18,785 nucleotides of DNA from a bacterium (GTDB lineage: Bacteria; Patescibacteriota; Minisyncoccia; UBA6257; GWB1-50-10): positions 1 to 18,785 of the forward strand of contig DAICZV010000011.1 in NCBI GenBank assembly GCA_027310975.1, written 5' to 3'. The notes beneath the pieces are model-generated. The model made no database searches, was not told where the DNA came from, and worked only from the letters and a program-made list of their open reading frames with translations. The number at the start of each line of letters is the position of its first letter. Position 1 is the first letter of the stretch. Both the position numbers and the translations under genes were made by a program. This document shows positions 5,784-12,678 of the stretch, piece after piece.

Positions 5784-6692
5784 ATGAAGAAATTAATCCT
5801 CATTGACGCCAATTCCCTCATCCATCGCGCCTTCCACGCGATCCCGCCCCTCACCTCGCCCGGAGGCGAGCCCGCCGGGGCGCTTTACGGCCTCTCGGGG
5901 CTCCTGCTCAAGGTTTGCCGCGACCAAAGGCCGGATTTTATGGCGGCCGCTTTTGACCGGCCGGAGCCAACCTTCCGGAAAGAGGTATTCGCCGACTACA
6001 AGGCCCAGCGGCCGAAAGCGCCGGATGAGCTCGTTTCCCAGCTCAAGGCCGCCCGCGGAATTTTCCGCGACTTCGGCATCCAAACATTTGAGGTGCCGGG
6101 CTTTGAGGCGGACGATCTGATCGGCACGCTGGTGGAAAAATTTAAAAAAGAACCGGAGATAAAAATATTCATATTAAGCGGCGACTTGGACACGCTCCAG
6201 CTTGTGGAGGACGACCACGTAGTCGCGGAGATACTCAAAAAGGGGGTGAGCGAGACCGTGATCTACGACGAGCGGGCGGTGAAAGAAAGATACGGACTAA
6301 AGCCCGGGGAGCTGCCAGATTACAAGGGTTTTGTCGGCGATACCTCCGACAACATTCCCGGCGTGAAAGGCCTCGGACCGAAGACCGCCGCCGGACTTAT
6401 CCAGCGTTTCGGCACCATTCAAAACATCTACCGGGACTTGCCACCGAATGACCCGGCGGCGAAAAAGGTCCTGCCTTTTGAAAAGGAGGCGCTGTTTTCA
6501 AAACACCTCGCCACCATCCGCCGCGACGCCCCGATAAACCCGTCCAAAGAAGACCTGCGGTTCAACGGATTGGATGAAGTAAGACTAACTGCGGCCTGGA
6601 ACGAACTCGGGTTTCAAAGCCTGGTTAAGCGCCTGGGAGGCAAACCTGCGGAAACGAAGGCGACGAAGAAGGAAACCGGCACCCTTTTCTGA
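5784..6692 (+). CDS. Stand-alone 5'-3' exonuclease/flap endonuclease (Pol I N-domain homologue)
   Basis: This metal-dependent 5' nuclease removes RNA primers and 5' flaps during lagging-strand maturation and repair. The 302 residues correspond only to the N-terminal nuclease domain of DNA polymerase I, with no 3'-5' exonuclease or polymerase region. The metal-binding acids are in place: Asp8 (LIDAN), Asp58 (AAFDRPEPTFR), the EADD cluster at 108-111, SGDLD with Asp134 and Asp136, and GDTSDNIPG with Asp186 and Asp189. The last is followed by the helix-3-turn-helix region GVKGLGPKTAAGLI. The ATG at 5784 is supported by AGGAG at 5771-5775 with 8-base spacing. The end is natural: after about 285 residues a short Lys/Glu/Thr tail leads to TGA, with no polymerase remnant downstream. 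It is part of the ruvB operon. Confidence 0.93.
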   Translation: MKKLILIDANSLIHRAFHAIPPLTSPGGEPAGALYGLSGLLLKVCRDQRPDFMAAAFDRPEPTFRKEVFADYKAQRPKAPDELVSQLKAARGIFRDFGIQTFEVPGFEADDLIGTLVEKFKKEPEIKIFILSGDLDTLQLVEDDHVVAEILKKGVSETVIYDERAVKERYGLKPGELPDYKGFVGDTSDNIPGVKGLGPKTAAGLIQRFGTIQNIYRDLPPNDPAAKKVLPFEKEALFSKHLATIRRDAPINPSKEDLRFNGLDEVRLTAAWNELGFQSLVKRLGGKPAETKATKKETGTLF

Positions 6693-6717
6693 CAAAGGGC
6701 CGCGAATATGATATCTT
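6689..6717 (+). promoter_or_regulatory. Possible internal promoter for the kinase-ruvC pair
   Basis: CTGACA (6689-6694, five of six to consensus), a 17-base spacer and TATCTT (6712-6717, four of six). The -10 ends 10 bases before the kinase ATG, so the leader would be only a few bases. Its -35 overlaps the nuclease stop codon. Match quality is moderate. Confidence 0.35.
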
Positions 6718-6727
6718 GAGTGCGTAG

Positions 6728-7849
6728 ATGGGATTTTTAAATTTTATGCGCCGACCGAAAGAGGAGGGCGAAGCCGGCCAGGCGCCGGCCGAGCTCAGCG
6801 CGGTCGTGCAAAATATCCGCGAAGGCGTTTTGATATACGACCCGAATTACCGGGTTCTTTCCTTTAACCGGGCGGCGGAGGAGATATTCGGCGTGAACGC
6901 CGCCGAGGTCGTGGGGCGCACGATCGGACCAGAAGACGTGAAAAGCCCGCATCTGCGCTTTCTCGTGGAGGTGATATTCCCCTCTCTCGCGCCGAGCGTT
7001 ACAACTATCCAGGACAACGTCTGGCCGCAGATAATGGACCTTATTTTTGAAGACCCGCACCGCGAGATACGGGTGACGTTAAACCGGATTATGGGCGAGC
7101 GGGGCGAGGTTATCGGGTTTTTGAAACTGGTCGCCGACCGCACGCGGGAAAAGGAACTCGCGGGCGAGCAAAGCGAATTCATCACGGTGGCCGCTCATCA
7201 GCTCCGCACGCCGCTCACGGCCATTAACTGGACTTTGGAGAATTTGGACAAGACGCCGAACCTTCCGCCGGAAGCGGCTGTGGGCATCCGGGAAACCCGG
7301 GGGCTCGCCGGCCGGTCGCTTAAGATAATCAACGACCTTTTAGAGGCGGCCCGGCTTGAAGGCGGACGTTTTGGGTTGAAACTGGAGCCCGCCGACCTCG
7401 CGGCGCTCTTTCAAACCGCCGTCCAAAACGCCAAACCGATCGCGGACGCCTATAACGTGAGCGTGAAAATGGACCCGGCGCCGGCCGCCGTCGTGCCGAT
7501 GGATGCCGAACGAATTGGGTTGGTTATCGCGAACCTTCTGGATAATGCCATTAAATACAACGTGAAAGGCGGGGTGGTGACGGTACGGGTCGCACCGGAC
7601 GAAGACCGGCAATTCATCCGGGCCAGCGTTAAAGACAGCGGCGTAGGCATCTCGCCGGAAGACCAAAAGAATCTTTTCCAAAAATTCTACCGGGGCGGCA
7701 ATGTCGCGCAAATGGAGCCGAACGGCAGTGGCCTGGGACTCTACATCGCAAAGAACATTATTGAGGGCCACGGCGGCAGGATTGGCGTCATATCGGAGGT
7801 GGGACGAGGCAGCGAGTTTTGGTTCACGCTCCCGATCAAGGGGAAATAA
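6728..7849 (+). CDS. Cytoplasmic PAS-domain sensor histidine kinase
   Basis: This 373-residue orthodox histidine kinase has no transmembrane segment. An N-terminal PAS domain (about 22-135, containing NIREGVLIYDPNYRVLSFN) should sense an internal signal. HisKA follows, with the phospho-acceptor His157 in AAHQLRTPLTAI. The HATPase domain has an N box ANLLDNAIKYN (Asn273), G1 DSGVGIS at 303-309, an F box and G2 GSGLGLYI at 333-340, so the kinase looks catalytically complete. No response regulator is adjacent, making it an orphan kinase. It is embedded in a recombination/repair operon: the nuclease gene ends 35 bases upstream, and its TAA overlaps the ruvC ATG by one base (TAATG). The signal is unknown. 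Confidence 0.92.
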   Translation: MGFLNFMRRPKEEGEAGQAPAELSAVVQNIREGVLIYDPNYRVLSFNRAAEEIFGVNAAEVVGRTIGPEDVKSPHLRFLVEVIFPSLAPSVTTIQDNVWPQIMDLIFEDPHREIRVTLNRIMGERGEVIGFLKLVADRTREKELAGEQSEFITVAAHQLRTPLTAINWTLENLDKTPNLPPEAAVGIRETRGLAGRSLKIINDLLEAARLEGGRFGLKLEPADLAALFQTAVQNAKPIADAYNVSVKMDPAPAAVVPMDAERIGLVIANLLDNAIKYNVKGGVVTVRVAPDEDRQFIRASVKDSGVGISPEDQKNLFQKFYRGGNVAQMEPNGSGLGLYIAKNIIEGHGGRIGVISEVGRGSEFWFTLPIKGK

Positions 7850-8340
7850 TGCAACTTAGAGTTTTGGGCATAGACCCGGGAACGACCCGCATCGGCTACG
7901 GGCTGATAGAAAAAACCGGGATGACGCTTGCACATATTGAAAGCGGCCTTCTGCCGGTCTCTCCCGCCGGCCGCGGCGATGCCGAGCGGCTGGTGGATCT
8001 GCAAAATCAACTGACGCGCCTCATCAAAAGGCTAAGGCCGGACATTATCGGCGTGGAAAAACTTTTTTTCACCAAAAACAAAAAGACGGCTATGCGGGTT
8101 TCGGAGGCGCGCGGCGTCATACTGAAGACCGCGGCGGAAAGCGGCGCCCAGCTCATTGAGGTTTCCCCGGCGGAAGCTAAGATCGCCGTGACCGGCAATG
8201 GCCGGGCGGAAAAAGCGGCAGTCGCCAAAATGACCAACCTGATATTAAAAATACCGCCCCGGAAGGTGGTGGATGACGTGACGGACGCTCTGGCTATAGC
8301 TATTGCGACAAGTTCAAATTGTCGCTCGGCAAACCGGTAA
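7849..8340 (+). CDS. ruvC: Holliday junction resolvase RuvC
   Basis: RuvC is the dimeric endonuclease that cuts Holliday junctions after RuvAB branch migration. The 163-residue protein keeps the four acidic metal ligands: Asp9 (LGIDPGTT), Glu70 (IIGVEKLFF), and Asp143 and Asp146 (DDVTDALAIAI). The ATG at 7849 overlaps the kinase stop by one base and follows a GGGG-type Shine-Dalgarno; a longer in-frame start at 7819 would add ten residues inside the kinase gene. The protein is about ten residues shorter than the E. coli enzyme. Its last dozen codons (SSNCRSANR) lie inside a palindromic structure that continues past the stop, so the native C-terminus may have been replaced. It is the terminal gene of the ruvB operon. 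Confidence 0.95.
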   Translation: MQLRVLGIDPGTTRIGYGLIEKTGMTLAHIESGLLPVSPAGRGDAERLVDLQNQLTRLIKRLRPDIIGVEKLFFTKNKKTAMRVSEARGVILKTAAESGAQLIEVSPAEAKIAVTGNGRAEKAAVAKMTNLILKIPPRKVVDDVTDALAIAIATSSNCRSANR

Positions 8341-8471
8341 AAGTGAGCGCTCCGGGCCGCTTGGCCAAGTCTTATTTTGACGAGCGAGGAGCAATATAAG
8401 AGCTTTGTGCTTATATTCTCCGAGCGATGTCAAAAGAGCGGAGCTCTTCGCACTTTTACCGGCTCGCCGAG
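8305..8471. repeat. Nested palindrome between convergent ruvC and the PBP gene
   Basis: The convergent spacer and the 3' end of ruvC form several nested inverted repeats. GCGACAA/TTGTCGC (8305-8311 with 8319-8325) is a local hairpin. Arms at 8325-8345 and 8451-8471 match over 19 of 21 bases, with CCGGTAAAAGTG perfectly inverted. Within are CTTGGCCAAG (8360-8369), a 10-bp palindrome, and TTTTGAC/GTCAAAA (8375-8381 with 8429-8435). The apex is GGAG-C-AATATAAG (8388-8400) opposite CTTATATTCTCC (8410-8421). GAGCGA occurs directly repeated on both sides of the apex. No U-tract follows either arm, so it is not a standard intrinsic terminator. It could be a MITE-like insertion, a structured RNA or a 3'-end stabiliser for both transcripts. 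Confidence 0.75.
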
Positions 8472-8481
8472 TTCCTTTAGA

Positions 8482-10947
8482 TCAATGATAAACGATGATG
8501 TTGACCGAATTGGAGGCGCCGGAAGAATCCGTCGCCTTTATCGTTATCAAATTCTGGGAGCCGAGCGTGCCGGAAAAAGCGTAGTTCAACTGGTAGCTCG
8601 TCCCTGAGATTGGCATGGTCTTTAAAGCCGCCCCGTTCAAGTCCACCTCCACCGACGCAAGGCCAGCCGTAGACGATATGTCCGCCCGGATATTGAGCGG
8701 CGACGGGGCGAAAACTCCGCTCACGGGATACACATTATTTATCGTCACGTTGCTAACCTGGCCCTGGTTGCCCCAGGCAGCCGCGGGAACATTTTTATTG
8801 TAAGTTGATGAAAAGTTGGGGACATTTTGCGAGGCCCAGTTCAAGACGCCGGCTTCCCAGTTGGCGAATTGCGAATCATCGCTTGGGTTTTGAGGCACCG
8901 GACCTAAGGGGTCGCTTTTATCCACGTAATAGAGAATGTCGTGGATCTGCGGGTAAGAAACCCCGCCCGCCGATGGCTGAGCGATATAGCTGCCGTTAAG
9001 CATCGGCTTGTCCGCCGGAGGAAGCGGCGCCGGACTCGTGAAAAGCTCCGGCTGGTACGTCGGCAGAATCTGCTTCAAGAAAGCGCTCCACATCGGCACG
9101 GCCGCCAAGATGCTGCTGCCGTTTCTCTGCATCGGCGAGTAATCGCTGTTCCCGGCCCAAACGCCGACCACGAGGGACGGGGTGTAGCCGAAGGCCCAGG
9201 CATCCCGATAATCGTTGCTCGTGCCGGTCTTCAAAGCCACGTCATAGCCGGGGAAGCTGGTAATGCCGCCGCCGGGACCGAAAAGCGACGCACGCAGATC
9301 CGGATTGGAAAGAATGTAGTTTATCCACTGAATGTATTTAGGGTCGTCCACTCGGGCGGCCTGGTCCTGATATTTTTCAAGCACATTGCCGTTCGGGTCA
9401 TCCACCTCCAAGACCATCGTCTGGGCATGCTGCACCCCTTCCTGGGAAAGGACCGAGTAGGCCTTGAGCATGTCCACCATTTTGACCGCTCCGCCTCCCA
9501 GAACGAGCGAGAGGCCGTATTGGTTGGCATTGTTCAATGTGGTGATACCGAAGCTTTTCAGTTCGTTCAGGACGTTTTGTATGCCGACCAGGTACAAGAC
9601 TTTTACGGCGGCCACGTTGATGGATTCGGGGAGCGCCTGTTCAAACGTAAGCGGCCCCTGGAAATTCTCAAAATCCTGAGGGTGGAAGCATGGGGTGGAA
9701 GACGAGCTCGCTGGCGCGTTGTAATCGGGGATGGCCGGACAGTTCGGGTTAAACTCGGTGGGGACGTCAAAGACGACCGTATTCGGCGGATAGCCGTCTT
9801 CCAGGGCCTTCAAATAAACAAATGGTTTTAAGCTGGAACCGGGCTGGCGCAATCCCTGGATCGGCATATCAAAATTTCCGCCGATAGAAGCATTGAAGTA
9901 ATCCGCCGAACCGACGAGCGCAAGCACCTGGCCGGTTGTTGGGTCCTCGGCCATTAAGGCGGCGTTGTTTGAATTATAAAGCGACATATTCCTCTTCACG
10001 CCGTCCTCAACCGTCTTTTCGGCGACCTGCTGCATATCCCAGTTAAGCGTAGTGATGACCTTCAAACCGCCGTTTAAGACCTCGTCCTCGCCGTATTTAT
10101 TTATCAGATAGTTTTTAACCGCCATCACGAAGTGGGGCGCTTTGATGGTGCCTAGAGACTGCGGCGCGAAGATGATCTTTTCGGCTTTGGCCGCGTCCGC
10201 CTGGGCTTGGGTGATATACCCGAGCTGAACCATCCTATCCAAAGCGTATTGCTGCCTGGCGATAAGTTCGCTCAGATTCCCGCCCCAAGGCGAATAATAG
10301 CTGGGGGCTTGGGGCAAGCTGGCGAGGACCGCCGATTCGGCCAAGTCCAGGTCTTTGGCGGGCTTGCCGAAATAGGTCTGGCTCGCGGCCTCAATGCCGT
10401 AGGCATTGGAACCGTAGGGGATTTGGTTTAGATAAAAGTCCAATATCTGGTCTTTGGAGTATTTCGCCTCCAGTTCAAACGCGAGGATGACCTCCTTCAC
10501 CTTCCTGTCTATCGTCTTTTCGGGCGAGAGAAAGGCGTTTCGGGCCAATTCCTGGGTGATGGTGGACCCGCCCTGGACGAATTTACCCGCCTTGATGTCG
10601 GCCCAGATAGACCGAATGATTCCGGTCACGTCTATCGCCGGCCGGGTGTAAAAATTGGCGTCTTCAACGGCGATGGTCGCCTCCTTCACATAGTCGGGTA
10701 TGCTGGAAAACGGGACGACCGTCCGCTTCTCTTCGCCGTGTATTTCGTAAAGGAGTACGGTTCCGGTACGGTCGTAGATCTTGGTGGATTGGCTTATCTC
10801 GCGGGTGGAGAACTGGGCCGGCGTCGGGAGCGTCCGAATCGCGATAACGACATAAACCGTTCCCGCGACCGCCACGGTGATTATCAAAAAAAATCCTAAG
10901 ATGAGGATGGAAAGCCAAAACTTGCGGCGGTTCCTGGGCAGTCTCAT
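8482..10947 (-). CDS. Class A penicillin-binding protein (PBP1A-like) with a C-terminal Ig-like domain
   Basis: This bifunctional peptidoglycan synthase polymerises glycan strands and cross-links stem peptides at the outer face of the membrane. The 821-residue protein has one N-terminal transmembrane helix (about 11-37). The GT51 transglycosylase contains AVEDANFY with catalytic Glu95, GGSTITQ at 126-132 and RKVKE at 148-152. The transpeptidase contains PGSSLKP with Ser371 and Lys374, SIN at 442-444 and KTGTS with Lys573. Beyond about residue 735 comes an extra beta-rich domain (NVTINNVYPVSGVFAPSPLNI to the end) resembling a bacterial Ig-like fold, possibly wall-binding. Upstream, TATAGA near the start might be a -10, but no good -35 was found. 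It is convergent with ruvC and preceded by a terminator that ends the small acidic gene. Confidence 0.95.
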   Translation of the reverse strand: MRLPRNRRKFWLSILILGFFLIITVAVAGTVYVVIAIRTLPTPAQFSTREISQSTKIYDRTGTVLLYEIHGEEKRTVVPFSSIPDYVKEATIAVEDANFYTRPAIDVTGIIRSIWADIKAGKFVQGGSTITQELARNAFLSPEKTIDRKVKEVILAFELEAKYSKDQILDFYLNQIPYGSNAYGIEAASQTYFGKPAKDLDLAESAVLASLPQAPSYYSPWGGNLSELIARQQYALDRMVQLGYITQAQADAAKAEKIIFAPQSLGTIKAPHFVMAVKNYLINKYGEDEVLNGGLKVITTLNWDMQQVAEKTVEDGVKRNMSLYNSNNAALMAEDPTTGQVLALVGSADYFNASIGGNFDMPIQGLRQPGSSLKPFVYLKALEDGYPPNTVVFDVPTEFNPNCPAIPDYNAPASSSSTPCFHPQDFENFQGPLTFEQALPESINVAAVKVLYLVGIQNVLNELKSFGITTLNNANQYGLSLVLGGGAVKMVDMLKAYSVLSQEGVQHAQTMVLEVDDPNGNVLEKYQDQAARVDDPKYIQWINYILSNPDLRASLFGPGGGITSFPGYDVALKTGTSNDYRDAWAFGYTPSLVVGVWAGNSDYSPMQRNGSSILAAVPMWSAFLKQILPTYQPELFTSPAPLPPADKPMLNGSYIAQPSAGGVSYPQIHDILYYVDKSDPLGPVPQNPSDDSQFANWEAGVLNWASQNVPNFSSTYNKNVPAAAWGNQGQVSNVTINNVYPVSGVFAPSPLNIRADISSTAGLASVEVDLNGAALKTMPISGTSYQLNYAFSGTLGSQNLITIKATDSSGASNSVNIIVYH

Positions 10948-10997
10948 TGTTCGTCTAATTCTATAACGCTTCCGGTATTCTTTCTACTGCTTGCGGG

Positions 10998-11031
10998 AAA
11001 AAGAAAGCGGCGCCAACGAGTGGCGCCGCTT
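10998..11031 (-). terminator. Intrinsic terminator of the small acidic protein gene
   Basis: A perfect 11-bp stem, AAGCGGCGCCA (11005-11015) with TGGCGCCGCTT (11021-11031), around a five-base loop. On the minus strand it is followed by TCTTTTT (11004-10998). It lies 7 bases after the stop codon of the acidic gene and separates it from the penicillin-binding protein gene. Confidence 0.92.
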
Positions 11032-11038
11032 CTGCGTA

Positions 11039-11302
11039 TTAAAACTCTTCCGGATTCTCCTCTTCCGGCGGCGTGTAGCTGTCGCCGCCAAGTTCGCTTC
11101 CAGGATCTTCCGGCAAACCAACTTCTTCCGGCTGCTCAACTACATCATCCGAGACGAGAAGATCATCGTCCTCGTCGCTCGCGATTATCCGGAGCGGCGG
11201 ATGTGAAACTAGCGTGTGCATAATCGGTGATTCTAGCGACCTTTCTACCCCGCACCTTTGGAGAACTGAATTATTTCTACAAACCAGACACACAAAACTC
11301 AT
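11039..11302 (-). CDS. Small acidic protein of unknown function
   Basis: This 87-residue protein has a cysteine-containing N-terminus (MSFVCLVCRNN) and a very acidic C-terminal half. That half contains DEDDDLLVSDD and repeated PEE/PED units (EQPEEVGLPEDPG, PPEEENPEEF) encoded by recurring CCGGAAGA. There is no signal peptide or membrane segment, and it is probably disordered. It stands as a complete transcription unit with its own promoter, hairpin leader and strong terminator. Two starts are possible. The ATG at 11302 has GGAG 8 bases upstream, but that site is buried in the leader stem. The ATG at 11221 (60 residues, MHTLVSHPPLR) has no nearby Shine-Dalgarno. The longer form is given here because of the ribosome site; the shorter may be the real or constitutive product. 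No family is recognised. Confidence 0.65.
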   Translation of the reverse strand: MSFVCLVCRNNSVLQRCGVERSLESPIMHTLVSHPPLRIIASDEDDDLLVSDDVVEQPEEVGLPEDPGSELGGDSYTPPEEENPEEF

Positions 11303-11325
11303 TCAAAGCTCTCCAAAGGTGCGGG
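11249..11325 (-). promoter_or_regulatory. Leader hairpin that buries the ribosome-binding site
   Basis: CCCGCACCTTTGGAGA (on the minus strand, 11325-11310) pairs perfectly with TCTCCAAAGGTGCGGG (11264-11249), 16 bp, extended by TGAAT/ATTCA above a small internal loop. It begins about a dozen bases from the predicted transcription start. The 5' arm contains GGAGA, the apparent Shine-Dalgarno for the ATG at 11302, and that ATG lies in the upper stem. The structure should therefore repress translation of the long form unless opened by a ligand, RNA, protein or temperature. Confidence 0.65.
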
Positions 11326-11343
11326 ATTTTATCCAATGGGGAG

Positions 11344-11371
11344 AGTATAGGCAAGCCAATTAAATTGTCAA
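11344..11371 (-). promoter_or_regulatory. Promoter of the small acidic protein gene
   Basis: On the minus strand, a perfect -35 TTGACA (11371-11366), a 16-base spacer and -10 TATACT (11349-11344, five of six). It lies 33 bases after the dnaN stop codon and gives the acidic gene its own transcript. The start would be near 11337. Confidence 0.8.
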
Positions 11372-11403
11372 CTCACCACCGCTTTATAAAACAAGCAACT
11401 ACC

Positions 11404-12510
11404 TTAACCTTTTATTGGCATTGCGACATAAACAATGGTTTTGTCGCCTTCACCGCGGATGATGACCGGCTTGTCTGGAGAATTAAAGCCGATAGAAACG
11501 TTCGGGGTTTTATGCACTTTTAACCCATCCAGGATATAGCGCCAGTTGAATATCACCGAGAATTTCTCGCCGGAAAGCTTGACCGGCACCTTGTAGCTAT
11601 TTTCACCGATTGCCGTGTCCGCCGAATAAACCTCCAGGAATTTTTTGTTGTCGCCGATCCGGATGGTTATGTCGTTGCTTTTGCCGGAAAACGAGCTTGC
11701 GAGCTTGACGGCGTTTATCAATTCCTGCCTGTCGGCGATCACTTCCGTTTTCGTCTCTTTAGGAATAACCGCTTTGTAATCGGGGAATTTTCCATCTATC
11801 AATCTTGAAATAACCTTCTCTCCGTCGCTTTTCACAAGCACCTGGTTCTGGTCCAGAAAAACATCCACCGTTTCGGCGCTGTTGAATATCCTCAAAAATT
11901 CGTTCGCCGTCCTCAGGGGAATTATAACCGCAACGTCGCTCGCCGCCCCCTTGTCTTCAAAATCGGTCACGGTCTTTTCCGCCAAACGAAAACCGTCTGT
12001 GGCGACCAGATTCATGGCGTCGCCGCCCATAGAGAGCAACACCCCGCTTATCTCCGGCCGGATCTCCGAGTACTGGGCGGATGAGATAACGCTTGAAACC
12101 GCATCCTTGAACTCTTTGGTTTTTATTTTAAATATTTCGTTCTCTTCGGCGAGCGACGGGATGATCGGAAAATCGTTCGGGTCCTGACCCTGCACGACGG
12201 CTTCGTAATTATCCGTGGTGATTGTCACCTTGTTTCCACCATCCCCGATTGTCACGCGCTCGGAGGTGAGATTCTTGATGATGGAGTTGAATATGGAAAA
12301 CGGTATCGCCGCCTTGCCGCTTTCAACCACCTTGCCCGGCACGGCGCATTCAACAGCCAGCTCAAGATTGGTGGAAACGAAGGTGATGCGTCCGCCATCA
12401 GTTCTCACGAGAAAACTTTTCAGTATCGGCAGGTTGGCGTTTTCGCCTATGCCGCCCTGAACGACATTAAGCGCTTCTATTAGGTTAGTTCTTAGTATTA
12501 TTAACTTCAT
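11404..12510 (-). CDS. dnaN: DNA polymerase III beta subunit (sliding clamp)
   Basis: This is the ring-shaped dimeric clamp that tethers the replicative polymerase to DNA. The 368-residue protein is of normal length and shows the three tandem clamp folds. Recognisable elements include the N-terminal MKLIILRTNLIEALNVVQGG, GVLLSMGGDAMNLVATDGFRLA at the end of domain 1-2, and a C-terminal end PVIIRGEGD...YVAMPIKG that resembles the usual MPxR/L terminus. It lies immediately downstream of dnaA in the conserved order. There is no Shine-Dalgarno before the ATG; instead, the origin's CTACTACCACTACTA tract runs directly into the start codon. Weak promoter candidate: TAAAAT at 12566-12561 without a good -35. 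Confidence 0.97.
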   Translation of the reverse strand: MKLIILRTNLIEALNVVQGGIGENANLPILKSFLVRTDGGRITFVSTNLELAVECAVPGKVVESGKAAIPFSIFNSIIKNLTSERVTIGDGGNKVTITTDNYEAVVQGQDPNDFPIIPSLAEENEIFKIKTKEFKDAVSSVISSAQYSEIRPEISGVLLSMGGDAMNLVATDGFRLAEKTVTDFEDKGAASDVAVIIPLRTANEFLRIFNSAETVDVFLDQNQVLVKSDGEKVISRLIDGKFPDYKAVIPKETKTEVIADRQELINAVKLASSFSGKSNDITIRIGDNKKFLEVYSADTAIGENSYKVPVKLSGEKFSVIFNWRYILDGLKVHKTPNVSIGFNSPDKPVIIRGEGDKTIVYVAMPIKG

Positions 12511-12545
12511 AGTAGTGGTAGTAGGGGTGGTGTTTATGTGGATAA
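12510..12545 (-). promoter_or_regulatory. DnaA box plus DnaA-trio-like tract abutting the dnaN start
   Basis: Read on the minus strand: a perfect DnaA box (12545-12537), a C-rich spacer (12536-12525), then CTA CTA CCA CTA CTA (12524-12510), whose last base is shared with the dnaN ATG. This is the box / GC-rich / trinucleotide order of the basal unwinding system described in Bacillus subtilis, where DnaA binds single-stranded trinucleotides. AT-rich codons of dnaN (TTA ATA ATA CTA) continue the pattern. Confidence 0.7.
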
Positions 12546-12678
12546 TCTCCGAGCGTCCTTATTTTAAATCGTTTTTTGCCGCATTTTTTTCAGAGAGACT
12601 GTTGATAACTTATTGATGGGTGTGGATCGTTTTTTGATGGTTTGCCGATTATCCGGTATTTCCCCAAAGTTGTTCACA
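12510..12678. other. Replication origin oriC between dnaA and dnaN
   Basis: The dnaA-dnaN spacer carries DnaA boxes all pointing the same way on the minus strand: TTATCCACA (12545-12537, perfect), TTATCAACA (12608-12600, one mismatch) and CGATCCACA (12629-12621, two mismatches). An opposite TTGTTCACA (12670-12678) overlaps the dnaA stop, and a weaker TTATCCGGT lies at 12649-12657. Between the boxes are T-rich runs (12571-12590). Position, box cluster and AT-rich runs together mark the chromosomal origin. Confidence 0.88.

Noticed and set aside
7819..7848. Longer RuvC start at 7819
   Set aside because: The extra residues lie in another frame of the kinase gene; the ATG at 7849 has a ribosome site and gives the usual RuvC N-terminus.
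8941..9831. A 296-codon open frame on the plus strand
   Set aside because: It is antisense to the transpeptidase domain of the penicillin-binding protein, is Arg/Gly/Val-rich low-quality sequence and has no family motif; other long antisense frames (e.g. 4194-4934, 2349-2969, 725-1249) were rejected for the same reason.
10998..11337. tmRNA or RNase P RNA gene spanning the promoter-terminator unit (about 340 nt)
   Set aside because: No tRNA-like ends, tag sequence or conserved RNase P core were found, and the interior has clear acidic coding sequence.
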